Of a stretch of DNA of 64,000 nt, positions 8,963-17,834 are shown in pieces (position 1 is the first letter of the stretch; every line of letters starts with the position of its first letter). Source of the stretch: Bauldia sp963759235 (GTDB taxonomy: Bacteria > Pseudomonadota > Alphaproteobacteria > Rhizobiales > Kaistiaceae). A program made the translations under genes and the position numbers. The notes below the pieces were generated by a model. The model searched no databases, was not told the DNA's origin, and worked only from the letters and a program-made list of their open reading frames with translations. The stretch lies in contig CAVWYO010000007.1 in NCBI GenBank assembly GCA_963759235.1, positions 433,202 through 497,201 on the forward strand. Reading direction: 5' to 3'.

Positions 8963-10086
8963 CGCCCCTGCCCTCTTTTCTTTCGGATTGCCGACGTTGC
9001 GGCGTCGCCGATCGTGACGGTATGGCCACCGGCGATCGATTGGTGAATGGCGCCGACGAGCTCCACCGCCGCCGCGGCGTCGCGGCCGCTGACACCAAGC
9101 GGCACCAGGCCGCGAACCGCGTCGAGCACGTTGTCGAGGAGCCCGGCATAGCCGCCGAAACTCTCGTCCAACATAAGCGTGTTGGGAATCGCCGGCTTCC
9201 ACGATTTGGCCGGCCCGGTTTCCTCGTCATAGAGCGTCAGCTCGAACTGGTCGTCGACGACCAGCATGGCGTTGCGGCCGATGATCTCGACGCGCTCCCA
9301 CGGCTTGAAGGACAGCGCCGCGGCGCTGGTCACCACCGTGCCGATGGCACCGGAGACGAAACCGAGCGTCGCGATGGCGCTTTCGAGCTTGCCGCCGGCG
9401 AAGGTGCCGACCGCATGGACCTGGCCGACCGGCCCCATGAACCACAGCGCCAGGTCGAGCATGTGGATGGTGCCGGCCTCGAGGATGTCGACATAGGGGT
9501 AGCCGAGGGTGAACTTGCCGGAGAAGACGGTCGGCGGCGCCTTCAGCGCCCCGTCGCGGACGAGCCCATGGGCGAGGGCGTAGGGCGGCGAGTAGCGCTT
9601 GTTGGCGACGCCGGCAAGGAGCACGCCGCGTTCCTCGGCGGCGGCGCAGAGGCCACGCGCCTCGTCGAGCGATCGCGACAACGGCTTTTCGACCAGCGCC
9701 GCGACGCCGGCTTCGATCGCCCGGCCGGCGACGGCGACATGCAGATCGTCCGGACAAAGCACGAGGACGAGATCGATGCCGCGTTGGCCAAGCAGCTCGT
9801 CGATGCCGGCATAGGCCGGCGCGGCATAGAGTGCCGCGACCTTGTCGCGGGTCACGGCGTCGGGTTCGACAAGGCCGGCGATCGTCACCGGCTCGGAATG
9901 GGTTTGCAGGTAGCGGATGGCGGGCAGCCATTTCGCCTGGGCGACGCCGCCGCAGCCGACCACGCCGAGGCGAAGCGGCCGCTTGCCGACGCGCTTCGGG
10001 TCGGGCCGGACGCCATAGACGTCGCCGCGCGCGAAGGCGACCTCGTAGGGCGTGTGGCCGAAATCGACCGTCGGGAGACGCTTCAT
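8959..10086 (-). CDS. Gfo/Idh/MocA-family NAD(P)-dependent sugar oxidoreductase
   Basis: This 375-residue cytoplasmic protein has a Rossmann fold with GVVGCGGVAQ near residue 42 and the family motif VEKPLSRS (EKP) after the nucleotide domain, then the alpha/beta substrate domain. An N-terminal extension of about 35 residues precedes the dinucleotide motif. It overlaps the permease gene upstream and the dehydratase downstream by 4 bp each, so it belongs to the same operon and probably oxidises the imported sugar or sugar lactone precursor before dehydration. The substrate is an inference from context. Confidence 0.88.
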   Translation of the reverse strand: MKRLPTVDFGHTPYEVAFARGDVYGVRPDPKRVGKRPLRLGVVGCGGVAQAKWLPAIRYLQTHSEPVTIAGLVEPDAVTRDKVAALYAAPAYAGIDELLGQRGIDLVLVLCPDDLHVAVAGRAIEAGVAALVEKPLSRSLDEARGLCAAAEERGVLLAGVANKRYSPPYALAHGLVRDGALKAPPTVFSGKFTLGYPYVDILEAGTIHMLDLALWFMGPVGQVHAVGTFAGGKLESAIATLGFVSGAIGTVVTSAAALSFKPWERVEIIGRNAMLVVDDQFELTLYDEETGPAKSWKPAIPNTLMLDESFGGYAGLLDNVLDAVRGLVPLGVSGRDAAAAVELVGAIHQSIAGGHTVTIGDAATSAIRKKRGQGR

Positions 10087-12089
10087 GCCGCCCTCCCCTC
10101 GGGGAGGAAGCGGGCCGCCGAACGGAGCGTCAACGCGGCAAGGATGGCGCTCCCCTTGATCAGGAAGAACCCGGCATCGCCCATCTGCAGGCCGGAAAGC
10201 CCGTTGTTGAGGACGGCAAGGAAGAGGACACCGACGGCGGTGTCGCGAAGCCGCCCCTCGCCGCCGCGGAACGAAGCGCCGCCGATCACCACCGCGACGA
10301 TCGCGTCGAGCTCGAGGCCGAAGCCGGCGGTCGGCGCCGCGGCACCGAAGCGGCCGAGCATGATGACCATCCCGGCCGCGGTGAAGCAGCCCATGATGAC
10401 GAGAATCTTGAAGCGGGCCGCGTGGTCGTCGACGCCGGCCTGGCGGAGCATGCGCGGATCGTTGCCGAGGGCGTAGAGCCGCATGCCGATCGGCAGCCGC
10501 GTCAGCACCAGCCAGCCGGCGGCGAAGGCGGCGACCATGATCACCGCGCCGGGGGTGAAGCCGGCGACCAGCGGTGCGTTCATGAAGCCGACGAAATCGA
10601 TATTGAAGGGGATGGTGCGCGCGCCGGTCAGCGACACCGCCAACCCGCGCGCCCAGATCCAGGCGGCAAGCGTGACGATCAGCGGATCGAGGCCGAGGCG
10701 GCCGACAACGAGGCCGTTCAGGGCGTAGACGGCGAGGCAGGCGGCGATGCCGGCGACCAGCGCCAGCGGCACGCCGGCGCCGGCTTCGAAGGCGAGCGCG
10801 GCGGCAACCGCGCCGAGCGCCACCACCGACCCTGGGGAAATATCGATGCAGCGGGAGAGGATGCCGAGCGTGGCACCGACCGCGACGACGGCGAGGGTCG
10901 TGTTCTGCTCGATCAGCGTGACGACGTTGGCGAGCGTGGCGAAGCGCGGGTTGATGATCGAGAAGACGACGGCGAGGATGGCGATCGCGACGATGACAGC
11001 ATTGCGGCCGAGGGTGCGGGCGAGGCGCCCGGATTTGAGGAGCGACGCCGCCTCGAGCCCGACCGCCGCGTCGCCCGTGCCGCGGCCCTGCACGATCCGG
11101 CCGACCAGCAACGCGGCGAGGAGGAGCAGGCCGGTCGCCGTGGTCTGCCAGGTGCCGCCGATGCCGCGAATGGTCATGTAATTGAAGACCATCATCAGGA
11201 TCAGCGCGCCGATCACCGTCTCGCCGATCTTGACGCGCCCCGACGGCAGCCCGCCGGCGCCGAGGGCGACGATGGCGATGGCGTAGAATTCGAGGCCGAC
11301 GCCGATCGACGGGCTGACGATGCTGGTGCGCGCCGCGAAGAGGATGCCGCCGAGGCCGGCAAAGGCGCCGCAGGCGATATACGCCGCCGCCCGGTAGCGG
11401 CGGACCGGCACGCCGCAGAGGCGGGCGGCGCGCTCGTTGTCGCCGAGCGCGTAGAGCCGCCGCCCCAGCACGGTTCGGGTGAGCACGATCCAGGTGATAG
11501 CCGTCAGCGTCAGGACGATGATCGCGTCGAGCGGCAGCCCGGCGACGCGGGCCTTGGCCAGAAGGTCGAAGGCCGGCGCCTTGATGGTGATCCACGAATG
11601 GTATTCGCCGAGCGCGACAAGAGCGAGGCCGCGGACGGCGATCATGCTGCCGAGGGTGACGATCACCGGGCTGATGCGGAGCGCCTCGATCAGCCCCGCA
11701 TTGACCGCCCCGACCGCGGCGCCGACGGCGACCGCCGCCAGCATGGCGACGCCGGACGGGAGGCCCGAGACCAGCACGATGCCGGCGGCGGTCGCGGCTG
11801 CGATCACCACCGAGCCGACCGAGAGGTCGATGCCGCCGACGAGGACGACGATGGTCATGCCAAGCCCGAGCAGGAGGACGGGCGCGGTCTGGCGCAGGAT
11901 GTTCTCGGCGTTGCCGAGCGTCGGAAACACCGGCGCGGTGGCGGCGAAGGCGGCGATCAGGACGATGGCGACGAGCACCATCGGCTCGCCGCGCAGAAGC
12001 GACACCCACGGGCCCGCGCGCTCGGCAGCGCCGACCGGCGCCGCCTCGGGGACGCCGCTCGCTTGAGAGGATCGCGCCGGGGCCTTCAT
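10083..12089 (-). CDS. Fused double RbsC-type ABC permease
   Basis: This 668-residue membrane protein is two RbsC/AraH-like permeases in one chain, about residues 1-335 and 345-668. Each half has its own copy of the family motifs: GGIDLSVGSVV in half 1 and RCIDISPGSVVALG in half 2, then RLYALGDNERAARLCGV and RLYALGNDPRMLRQAGV. Normal RbsC proteins are about 320 residues and homodimerise, so here the dimer is covalently linked. The linker (GRGTGDAAVGLEAASLLKSG) is short. The gene overlaps its neighbours by 4 bp on both sides. The two halves have clearly diverged, so this is not a recent duplication or assembly artefact. Confidence 0.92.
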   Translation of the reverse strand: MKAPARSSQASGVPEAAPVGAAERAGPWVSLLRGEPMVLVAIVLIAAFAATAPVFPTLGNAENILRQTAPVLLLGLGMTIVVLVGGIDLSVGSVVIAAATAAGIVLVSGLPSGVAMLAAVAVGAAVGAVNAGLIEALRISPVIVTLGSMIAVRGLALVALGEYHSWITIKAPAFDLLAKARVAGLPLDAIIVLTLTAITWIVLTRTVLGRRLYALGDNERAARLCGVPVRRYRAAAYIACGAFAGLGGILFAARTSIVSPSIGVGLEFYAIAIVALGAGGLPSGRVKIGETVIGALILMMVFNYMTIRGIGGTWQTTATGLLLLAALLVGRIVQGRGTGDAAVGLEAASLLKSGRLARTLGRNAVIVAIAILAVVFSIINPRFATLANVVTLIEQNTTLAVVAVGATLGILSRCIDISPGSVVALGAVAAALAFEAGAGVPLALVAGIAACLAVYALNGLVVGRLGLDPLIVTLAAWIWARGLAVSLTGARTIPFNIDFVGFMNAPLVAGFTPGAVIMVAAFAAGWLVLTRLPIGMRLYALGNDPRMLRQAGVDDHAARFKILVIMGCFTAAGMVIMLGRFGAAAPTAGFGLELDAIVAVVIGGASFRGGEGRLRDTAVGVLFLAVLNNGLSGLQMGDAGFFLIKGSAILAALTLRSAARFLPEGRAA

Positions 12090-13588
12090 TGCGCCCCCTG
12101 GATCATCAGGTTGAGCCGCTCCTCGTCGGTGTCGGCCGGCGTCGTTTCCGCCAACACCCGGCCGTTCCGCATGACCAGGATGCGATCGGCCAGCGCCAGG
12201 ATTTCCGGGATCTCGGAGGAGACGACGATCACCGCCTTTCCCGCCGCGGCCAGCGCGTCGATCCGCCGGTAGATCTCGGCTCGCGCCGCCACGTCGACCC
12301 CGTGGGTCGGCTCGATCAGGATGAACACGTCGCTGTCGTCGAGGTGCCAGCGCGCGATCAGCGCCTTCTGCTGATTGCCGCCGGAGAGCGTGCGGATCGG
12401 CGCTTCGATAGAGCTAGTGACGACGCCGAACCGCTCCACCTCGTCGACGATCGCCGCGGTCTCGGCGGAGGCGTTGACGAAGATGCCGCCCGCGCGACGG
12501 CGCCCGAGTGACGGCAACGCGATGTTGGCCCTCAGAGCCAGGTTGGCGAGGACACCTTCGCCCTTGCGCTCGTCGGTGAGGAGCGAGATGCCGGCGGCGA
12601 TTGCGTCGGCGGGGTCGCTGAGCACCGTCTCCACGCCGCGCACGCGAATGGTACCGCCGTCGCCGCGGAGGTCGCCGCCGAGAAGCCGCGCCACCTCGTT
12701 CTGGCCGGCGCCGAGCAGGCCGGTCAGCGCCAGAATCTCGCCCTGCCGGACGGCGAGGCCGACGTCCTTGACCCGGTCGCGCCGGGCGAGTCCGGCGCAC
12801 TCCAGGACGACAGGCCCGAAATCGGCCGGCCGCCGGCGCTGGTAGAGTTCGGTCCGGCCGCCGACCATCGCTTCGGTCAGATCCGCCTCGGTCAGCTCGG
12901 CAAGCTCGGTGGTCGCCACCACCCGTCCGTTGCGCAGTACCGTCGCCCGGTCGCAAAGGTCGAGAATCTCGCCGAAGCGATGGGAGACATAGATGACGGC
13001 GATGCCTTCGTCGCGCAGGCTCTTGAGGATGGCGAAAAGACGCTCCACCTCGGGGCTGGCGAGCGCCGCGGTCGGTTCGTCGAGGACGAGGACGCCCGGC
13101 CCGTGGGAGAGCGCCTTGGCGATCTCGACCAGCTGGCGCTCGGCGAGCGAAAGCGTGCCGAGCCGCGTCGCGACCGGAATGTCGAGAGCCACCCGCTCGA
13201 GCGCCGTCCGCGCCCTCGCCTTCATCGCCCCGACATCGACAAAGCCGCCGCGCCGCGGCTCGCGGCCGAGCGCGATGTTCTGCGCCACGGCAAGGTTGGG
13301 TAACAGGCTCAGCTCCTGATAGACGGTGGCGATGCCGAGGTCGATCGCCTTGCGCGTCGAATCGATGGTCACCGCGTCGCCGGCAAGCCGGATCTCCCCC
13401 GCGTCCGGCTGGAGCATTCCGGAGACGATGTTGATCATCGTCGATTTGCCGGCGCCGTTCTGGCCGATCACCGCGTGGATTTCGCCGCGCCGGAGCGTCA
13501 GATGCGCCCGGTCGAGCGCCACGACGCCCGGGAACCGCTTGGTGATCCCGGTCAGTTCCAGCGCGGCAGATGACGTGGTGTCAGCCAT
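12086..13588 (-). CDS. RbsA/MglA-type double ABC ATPase (sugar importer)
   Basis: This 500-residue protein has two ABC domains. Domain 1 is complete: Walker A GQNGAGKST, signature LSLAERQLVEIAKAL, Walker B VLVLDEPTAAL. Domain 2 has the degenerate P-loop GLLGAGQNE usual for this family, signature LSGGNQQKALIARW, but reads FILIEPTHGVD where the family has LxLDEPT: the Walker B Asp is Ile, with the Glu kept. It powers the fused permease and overlaps it by 4 bp. A 203-bp gap with a strong hairpin separates it from the binding-protein gene. Confidence 0.9.
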   Translation of the reverse strand: MADTTSSAALELTGITKRFPGVVALDRAHLTLRRGEIHAVIGQNGAGKSTMINIVSGMLQPDAGEIRLAGDAVTIDSTRKAIDLGIATVYQELSLLPNLAVAQNIALGREPRRGGFVDVGAMKARARTALERVALDIPVATRLGTLSLAERQLVEIAKALSHGPGVLVLDEPTAALASPEVERLFAILKSLRDEGIAVIYVSHRFGEILDLCDRATVLRNGRVVATTELAELTEADLTEAMVGGRTELYQRRRPADFGPVVLECAGLARRDRVKDVGLAVRQGEILALTGLLGAGQNEVARLLGGDLRGDGGTIRVRGVETVLSDPADAIAAGISLLTDERKGEGVLANLALRANIALPSLGRRRAGGIFVNASAETAAIVDEVERFGVVTSSIEAPIRTLSGGNQQKALIARWHLDDSDVFILIEPTHGVDVAARAEIYRRIDALAAAGKAVIVVSSEIPEILALADRILVMRNGRVLAETTPADTDEERLNLMIQGAQ

Positions 13589-13745
13589 GGCTCAAGGCGC
13601 CGATCCACTCCCAGGCCACCCGTATCTCATCCGGCCGGTCATGACATCCGTCCGCGGTCGCGTCCGGTAGTGGAGGCGCCGCGCCGACGAGGGATCGCGG
13701 CATCGAGGTGGTGAACCGCTCATTTCGCGATGTCGATATTTGACA

Positions 13746-13768
13746 GGGGCGGGCGCCCTGCCCGCCCC
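13746..13768 (-). terminator. GC-rich hairpin between binding-protein and ATPase genes
   Basis: GGGGCGGGC (13746-13754) pairs with GCCCGCCCC (13760-13768) around a 5-base loop. No run of T follows in the operon direction, so it is more likely an attenuator or mRNA-stabilising hairpin that keeps the upstream binding-protein transcript abundant than a full terminator. Confidence 0.55.
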
Positions 13769-13791
13769 CAAAACGCGCGCCCGTTGCCGGT

Positions 13792-14805
13792 CTATTTGCT
13801 GTAGGTCGCGACGATCTCCTTCAGCGGCTTCTCGAAGGGGAAGTCCTGGATGTTGTTGACCTGATCGGCGGCGAGCTTCATCGCCGGCGCGACGTTGTCG
13901 CCGGTGACCAGCACGCCCTGGATGAGAAAGTCGGTGGTGTCGTTCTTTCCCGTCACGACGAGGTAGGGGAAGTAGGCCTTCCAGAACCCCGAATATTGCG
14001 GGGCGAGGAGCACCGTGCTCTTCATCACGCCGTCCCGCACCGCCTCGAGGCCCGGCTCGGTGCCGTCGACCGAGACCAGCATGACCTGGTCCTTCTTGCC
14101 GGCGCGGTCGATGACGGTCGCCGCCGGCACCGTCAGGCTGTCGCTGTTGCCGTAGATGAGGTCGAGGTCGGGATAGGCGGTCATCCAGTTCTCGGTGATC
14201 GCCACCGCCTTGGTCGGATCCCAGTCCGTCGGCTCCTGGGCCACCACTTCGACGCCTGGATACTGGGCCATCACGTCGGTGAAGCCGCCGGAGCGGTCGG
14301 TATTGAGCCCCTGGCCGAGCAGGCCCTGAAGGTTCGCCACCTTGCCCTTCACCTCGCCGTAGCGGTCCTTGAGAAGCGTCGCCGCGTACTCGCCGACGAT
14401 CTTGCCGGTGTAGCGCTCGTCGAAGCCGAGCGTCGCGGCACAGCCTTCCGGCTTCGAATGCAGGCAGATGATCGGGATGCCCGCTGCCTTGGCCTTGGCC
14501 ATCGTCGGCCCGAAGGCGCCGGCGTCGATGAAGTTGATCGAGATCGCGTCGACCCCCTGGTTGATCAGGTTCTCCACAGCCTGGATCTGCTTGTTCACGT
14601 CGCCCTCGCCTGAGGTGACGATGAGGTCGAAGCCGGCACGCCGTGCCGCCTCCTTGGCGCCGTCGACCTCGCCGAGGTGGAACGGGTTGGAAAGATCGAT
14701 CTGGACCAGGCCGATTTTCGGCGGGTTGTTAGCGGCCTCGGCCGAAACCGACAAGCCGAACACCAGCGCGACAGCCGCCGCGCTCGCGACAATCCTTCGC
14801 GACAT
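13792..14805 (-). CDS. RbsB-type periplasmic sugar-binding protein
   Basis: This 337-residue exported protein has a signal peptide (MSRRIVASAAAVALVFGLSVSAEA) and a type-1 periplasmic binding fold: GLVQIDLSNPFHLGEVDGAKEAA, DAISINFIDAGAF, and SVDGTEPGLEAVRDG. It delivers a sugar or sugar derivative to the fused permease. Family membership is clear; the ligand is not. It is the first gene of the operon, 68 bp downstream of a LacI-type palindrome, which suggests direct repression. Confidence 0.9.
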   Translation of the reverse strand: MSRRIVASAAAVALVFGLSVSAEAANNPPKIGLVQIDLSNPFHLGEVDGAKEAARRAGFDLIVTSGEGDVNKQIQAVENLINQGVDAISINFIDAGAFGPTMAKAKAAGIPIICLHSKPEGCAATLGFDERYTGKIVGEYAATLLKDRYGEVKGKVANLQGLLGQGLNTDRSGGFTDVMAQYPGVEVVAQEPTDWDPTKAVAITENWMTAYPDLDLIYGNSDSLTVPAATVIDRAGKKDQVMLVSVDGTEPGLEAVRDGVMKSTVLLAPQYSGFWKAYFPYLVVTGKNDTTDFLIQGVLVTGDNVAPAMKLAADQVNNIQDFPFEKPLKEIVATYSK

Positions 14806-14872
14806 TTCATCCTCCCTGAGAACGTTTTTGGCACTTGCGGCCGGAGAGCTCTAACTCCCACAGACCGGGCGA

Positions 14873-14886
14873 TGTTACCGGTAACA
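14873..14886. promoter_or_regulatory. Perfect 14-bp palindrome, GntR-type operator
   Basis: TGTTACCGGTAACA is fully self-complementary with the central CG expected of LacI-family sites. It matches the core of the known E. coli GntR (gluconate repressor) operator, ATGTTACCnnTAACAT. It lies 68 bp before the binding-protein start and 54 bp after the end of the LacI-family gene whose closest described relative by motif is GntR, so it probably controls the transport/catabolism operon. Confidence 0.8.
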
Positions 14887-14939
14887 GAGAGAATGTCAAG
14901 CACCGCCGATGGAGAATCTCGGAAGGGGCACTTCCCGCT

Positions 14940-15986
14940 TCACTCCGGCAGGCGCGTGCTCTCGCGGCGAACGATGCGGAAGGGAAGCTCGCCGCCGCCG
15001 TCGAACGTGTCGCGTCCCGCAAGGCGGCGCAGGATGACCTCGCCGGCCCGCCGTCCGATCTCCGTTGCCGGGACATGAACGGTGGTCAGCGTCGGGGTGA
15101 CCAGGCGCCCCATTTCCAGATCGTGGAAACCGGCGATGCCCAGCCGGTCGGGCACCGAGACGCCGAGGGCGCGGCATTCGAGAATCGCGCCGACGGCGAA
15201 GACGTCGCTGGTGAAGAAGATGGCGTCGACGTCGGGCGTGGCGCGGAGGATCTTGCCGAGAACGGCGGAGCCGGTCTCGACGCGGATCGCCCCGACGTCG
15301 CGCACCACTTCGATCGGAGCGGGCGCGAGGCCGGCCTCGGCGAGCGCCCCGACATAGCCTTCCGCCCGGTGCCGCGCCCGCTCGTTCGTCTTGCTCGGTC
15401 CGTTGACGAAGACGATCTGCCGATAGCCGGACGCGACCAAAGCGAGCGTCATTGCCCGCGCCGCGTCGCGGTTGGAGAAGCCGACGGCCGTGTCGATCGG
15501 CCGCTCGGTGCTTTCCCAGGTCTCCACCACCGGGATGCCGGCGCTCGCCAGAAGCTGCCGCGCCTCGGGCGTGTGGGTCAGGCCGGTGAGCACGATCGCG
15601 TCCGGCCGCCGCTCGAGGAGCGCGCGGATCTGGCTCTCCTCGACGTCGGTCCGGTAGCGGCTGTTGGCGACGATGAGATCGAGCCCCGCCTCGGCAAGCA
15701 CGTCCGACATGCCCTCGATGGTGTCGGCGAAGAGCGAGTGGCGGAGCGTCGGCACGATCGCCGCCACCAGCCCGCTCCTCCCGGCGGTCAGACTGCCGGC
15801 GAGACGGTTCGGCACATATCCCATCTGGTCGATGACGCGCCGGATGCGGTCGCGCGTCTCGGGATGCACCTGCTCGGGATGGCGGAGCACCCGCGACACC
15901 GTCATCTTGGTGACGCCGGCAATCGCGGCGATGTCGGCCATCGTCACGTCGAGCCCGGCGTGCGCTTTGACTTTTTCGTCGCCCAT
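14940..15986 (-). CDS. LacI-family repressor, GntR (gluconate)-like
   Basis: This protein of about 348 residues has an N-terminal LacI helix-turn-helix (MADIAAIAGVTKMTVSRVLR, then HPEQV and GYVPNRLAGSL) and a type-1 periplasmic-fold ligand domain. VTKMTVSR and the NPEQV-like and AVGFSN segments resemble E. coli GntR, which senses gluconate. It would repress the downstream operon through the palindrome at 14873. The start is uncertain: in-frame ATGs at 15986, 15995 and 16025 are all possible; GGAG lies 12 bp before 15995. It is divergent from the toxin-antitoxin pair. Confidence 0.85.
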   Translation of the reverse strand: MGDEKVKAHAGLDVTMADIAAIAGVTKMTVSRVLRHPEQVHPETRDRIRRVIDQMGYVPNRLAGSLTAGRSGLVAAIVPTLRHSLFADTIEGMSDVLAEAGLDLIVANSRYRTDVEESQIRALLERRPDAIVLTGLTHTPEARQLLASAGIPVVETWESTERPIDTAVGFSNRDAARAMTLALVASGYRQIVFVNGPSKTNERARHRAEGYVGALAEAGLAPAPIEVVRDVGAIRVETGSAVLGKILRATPDVDAIFFTSDVFAVGAILECRALGVSVPDRLGIAGFHDLEMGRLVTPTLTTVHVPATEIGRRAGEVILRRLAGRDTFDGGGELPFRIVRRESTRLPE

Positions 15987-16063
15987 GCCGACCATTGTGC
16001 GCCAGTTCTCCGCCGATGCCACCATCGCTCGACAACCTGCCGCAGCGAGCCTAAGTGTGGGGC

Positions 16064-16378
16064 ATGACCAGCCGTGTTCGCAAGATCGAAGTGGCCGCGG
16101 AAACGGCCGAACTCCTGGAGGCCCGCGCTGCGGCCCGTGGGCTGAGCGTCTCCGAGCTGCTGGCGGACCTTGCCGGCGCTGTCGATACCTTGCCCCCCAT
16201 GCTCGAAGCGATGCGCGAGCGCGGCGAGGGCCCGTGGTCGCCCCAGGTCCTCGCCGAGGATGCGCGCCGACTGGCGGCCTTTCGGGAAACGGGTGCTGCG
16301 ATCCCGTGGTCTGAAATCGAAATCTGGCTGAAGAGCTGGGGGAGCGATCACGAACTCGCCGCACCGTCCGGCTCGTGA
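16064..16378 (+). CDS. Antitoxin of a ParE-type toxin-antitoxin pair
   Basis: This 104-residue acidic protein begins TSRVRKIEVAAETAELLEARAAARGLSVSELLADL, the short strand and helix pair of a ribbon-helix-helix DNA-binding antitoxin. The C-terminal half (IPWSEIEIWLKSWGSD) would wrap the toxin. Its stop overlaps the toxin's GTG by 4 bp (GTGA), the classic coupled arrangement. I use the ATG at 16064; a GTG at 16055 adds three residues. It probably autoregulates from the gap shared with the LacI gene. Confidence 0.78.
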   Translation: MTSRVRKIEVAAETAELLEARAAARGLSVSELLADLAGAVDTLPPMLEAMRERGEGPWSPQVLAEDARRLAAFRETGAAIPWSEIEIWLKSWGSDHELAAPSGS

Positions 16379-16716
16379 ATATCGTCGTCGCGCCGCAAGC
16401 GGCGGCCGACCTGAAACGTCTTCATGCATTCCTTGCCGCCGAGAGTCCGTCCGCTGCCGCAAGGGCTGGCGAGCGCCTTGTCACTGCGATCCGCTCGCTT
16501 GAGCTATTCCCGGAGCGCGGCCACACATCGCCGATTGTGGGCGTGCGCGAGCTTGTCGTACCCTTCGGCCGTTCCGGATACGTCCTCAGATACGCCCACC
16601 TACCCGAATCTGAAACGATCCTCGTTCTTAAGAATCTGGCATGGTCGCGAGGACCGGCCGGACGAAAGGTAATCCCCGGGCCGGCATGCGCAGGGGGGGA
16701 GGAATCGAAATGGTGA
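16375..16716 (+). CDS. ParE/RelE-superfamily toxin with frameshifted C-terminus
   Basis: Residues 1-85 fit a ParE-type toxin: VVAPQAAADLKRLHAFLAAE, ALFPERGH-like LELFPERGH, GVRELVVPFGRSGYVLRYAH. The conserved C-terminal end should read VLRIWHGREDRP. That exact string is encoded, but one base out of frame: after VL (CTT), one extra A at 16630-16631 shifts the frame. The annotated frame therefore ends in a foreign tail and runs 7 bp into the next gene (stop 16714-16716), while the intended frame stops at 16672. The GTG start is coupled to the antitoxin. The toxin is probably inactive or is a sequencing artefact. Confidence 0.75.
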   Translation: MNIVVAPQAAADLKRLHAFLAAESPSAAARAGERLVTAIRSLELFPERGHTSPIVGVRELVVPFGRSGYVLRYAHLPESETILVLKNLAWSRGPAGRKVIPGPACAGGEESKW

Positions 16717-17834
16717 ATCTGTTCGGACGGCGTTTCTTACGAAGCGAAGTGGAGCGGCGCGTCGGGCACCTTTCCCAACTCGGCGGCGTGCGTCTCCTCA
16801 CCTCCGACAACGGCCCGTCGCGCGGCGTCCGCCTGATCGAGTTCCGCACCGGCACCGGCTTCGTCTTCGAGGTGGCGCTCGACCGCGGCATGGACGTCGG
16901 CCGCGCCGACTATCGCGGCGCCTCGCTCGCCTGGATACCGCCGACGCTGCTGGCGGCGCCCTGGTTCTTCGAGCAGCAGACCGAGTTCGGCTGGCTGCGC
17001 ACCGCGCTCGGCGGCCTCAACAACACCTGCGGCCTCCTCCATATCGGCAATCCGGAGACCGCCGACGTCAGCCACTACAATTTCCCGGCCCGCCCGGAGG
17101 ACCGCTACGGCGTCCACGACCGCGCCGCGATGATCCCGGCGGAACTCGTCTCGCTCGGCGAGCGCTGGGAGGGCAACAACCTCGTCATGGAGGCGGTCGG
17201 CAAGCTCACCCAGGCCCAGGCCTATGGCGAGAACCTGGTGATGACGCGTACCTACCGCGCCGAGCTCGGCCGTTCGGCCTTCGTCATGGAGGACGTGGTG
17301 GAGAACCGGGGCTTCCTCCCCGTCGAGCACATGCTCCTCTACCACTTCAACATCGGCTTCCCGTTCGTCGACGACGGCGCCGAGCTGATCGCGCCGTTCG
17401 GCGGCACGCCGAAGCTCCTCTTCGGCAAGGCCGATCTCGCCGATCCGGCAAGCTGGTCGCGCTTCGTCGCGCCGAAGCGGAACTGGCTCCAGCAGACCTT
17501 CGAGCACGACATGGTCCCCGACCGGAGCGGCCGGGTCCGCGTCGCCATCGTCAATCCAAGGCTCGGGCCGGCCGGCACCGGCGTCGCCGTCAGCTACGAC
17601 AGTCGTGTCATGCCGCGCTACATAGAATGGCGGATGATGGCCGAGGGGCAGTACGCCGTCGGCGTCGAGCCCTGCACCAACGGCTTCGGCCGCGACGCGG
17701 TCAAGGCGGCGGGCGAGCTGATCGTCCTCAAGCCGGGCGAGCGCCGCGTCTACACGACCGAGCTTTCAGTCATCGAAGGCGCCGAGATCGACGCCTTCCG
17801 CAAGACGGTCAAGGCGGCGACTGCGAAGCGTTGA
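16710..17834 (+). CDS. DUF4432-family aldose-1-epimerase-like protein
   Basis: This 374-residue protein belongs to the galactose-mutarotase-like fold group (DUF4432): RGVRLIEFRTGTGFVFEVALDRGMD near the start, FVMEDVVENRG, HMLLYHFNIGFPF in the middle and EWRMMAEGQYAVGVEPCTNG near the end, with His and Glu placed as in aldose epimerases. The role is most likely anomer interconversion of a sugar or sugar acid. A strong GGGGGGAGGAA Shine-Dalgarno supports the ATG at 16710. It precedes a sugar ABC operon, 151 bp upstream. Confidence 0.8.
   Translation: MVNLFGRRFLRSEVERRVGHLSQLGGVRLLTSDNGPSRGVRLIEFRTGTGFVFEVALDRGMDVGRADYRGASLAWIPPTLLAAPWFFEQQTEFGWLRTALGGLNNTCGLLHIGNPETADVSHYNFPARPEDRYGVHDRAAMIPAELVSLGERWEGNNLVMEAVGKLTQAQAYGENLVMTRTYRAELGRSAFVMEDVVENRGFLPVEHMLLYHFNIGFPFVDDGAELIAPFGGTPKLLFGKADLADPASWSRFVAPKRNWLQQTFEHDMVPDRSGRVRVAIVNPRLGPAGTGVAVSYDSRVMPRYIEWRMMAEGQYAVGVEPCTNGFGRDAVKAAGELIVLKPGERRVYTTELSVIEGAEIDAFRKTVKAATAKR

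Noticed and set aside
9831..12272. An 813-codon plus-strand open frame opposite the fused permease
   Set aside because: It has a low-complexity Arg/Asp/Glu/Gly translation typical of the complement of hydrophobic permease codons. There is no Shine-Dalgarno and no domain.
16621..16672. Programmed +1 frameshifting as the main explanation for the ParE toxin
   Set aside because: CTT-A can slip in other systems, but ParE toxins are not known to need it. A one-base insertion is simpler, so I keep it only as an alternative.
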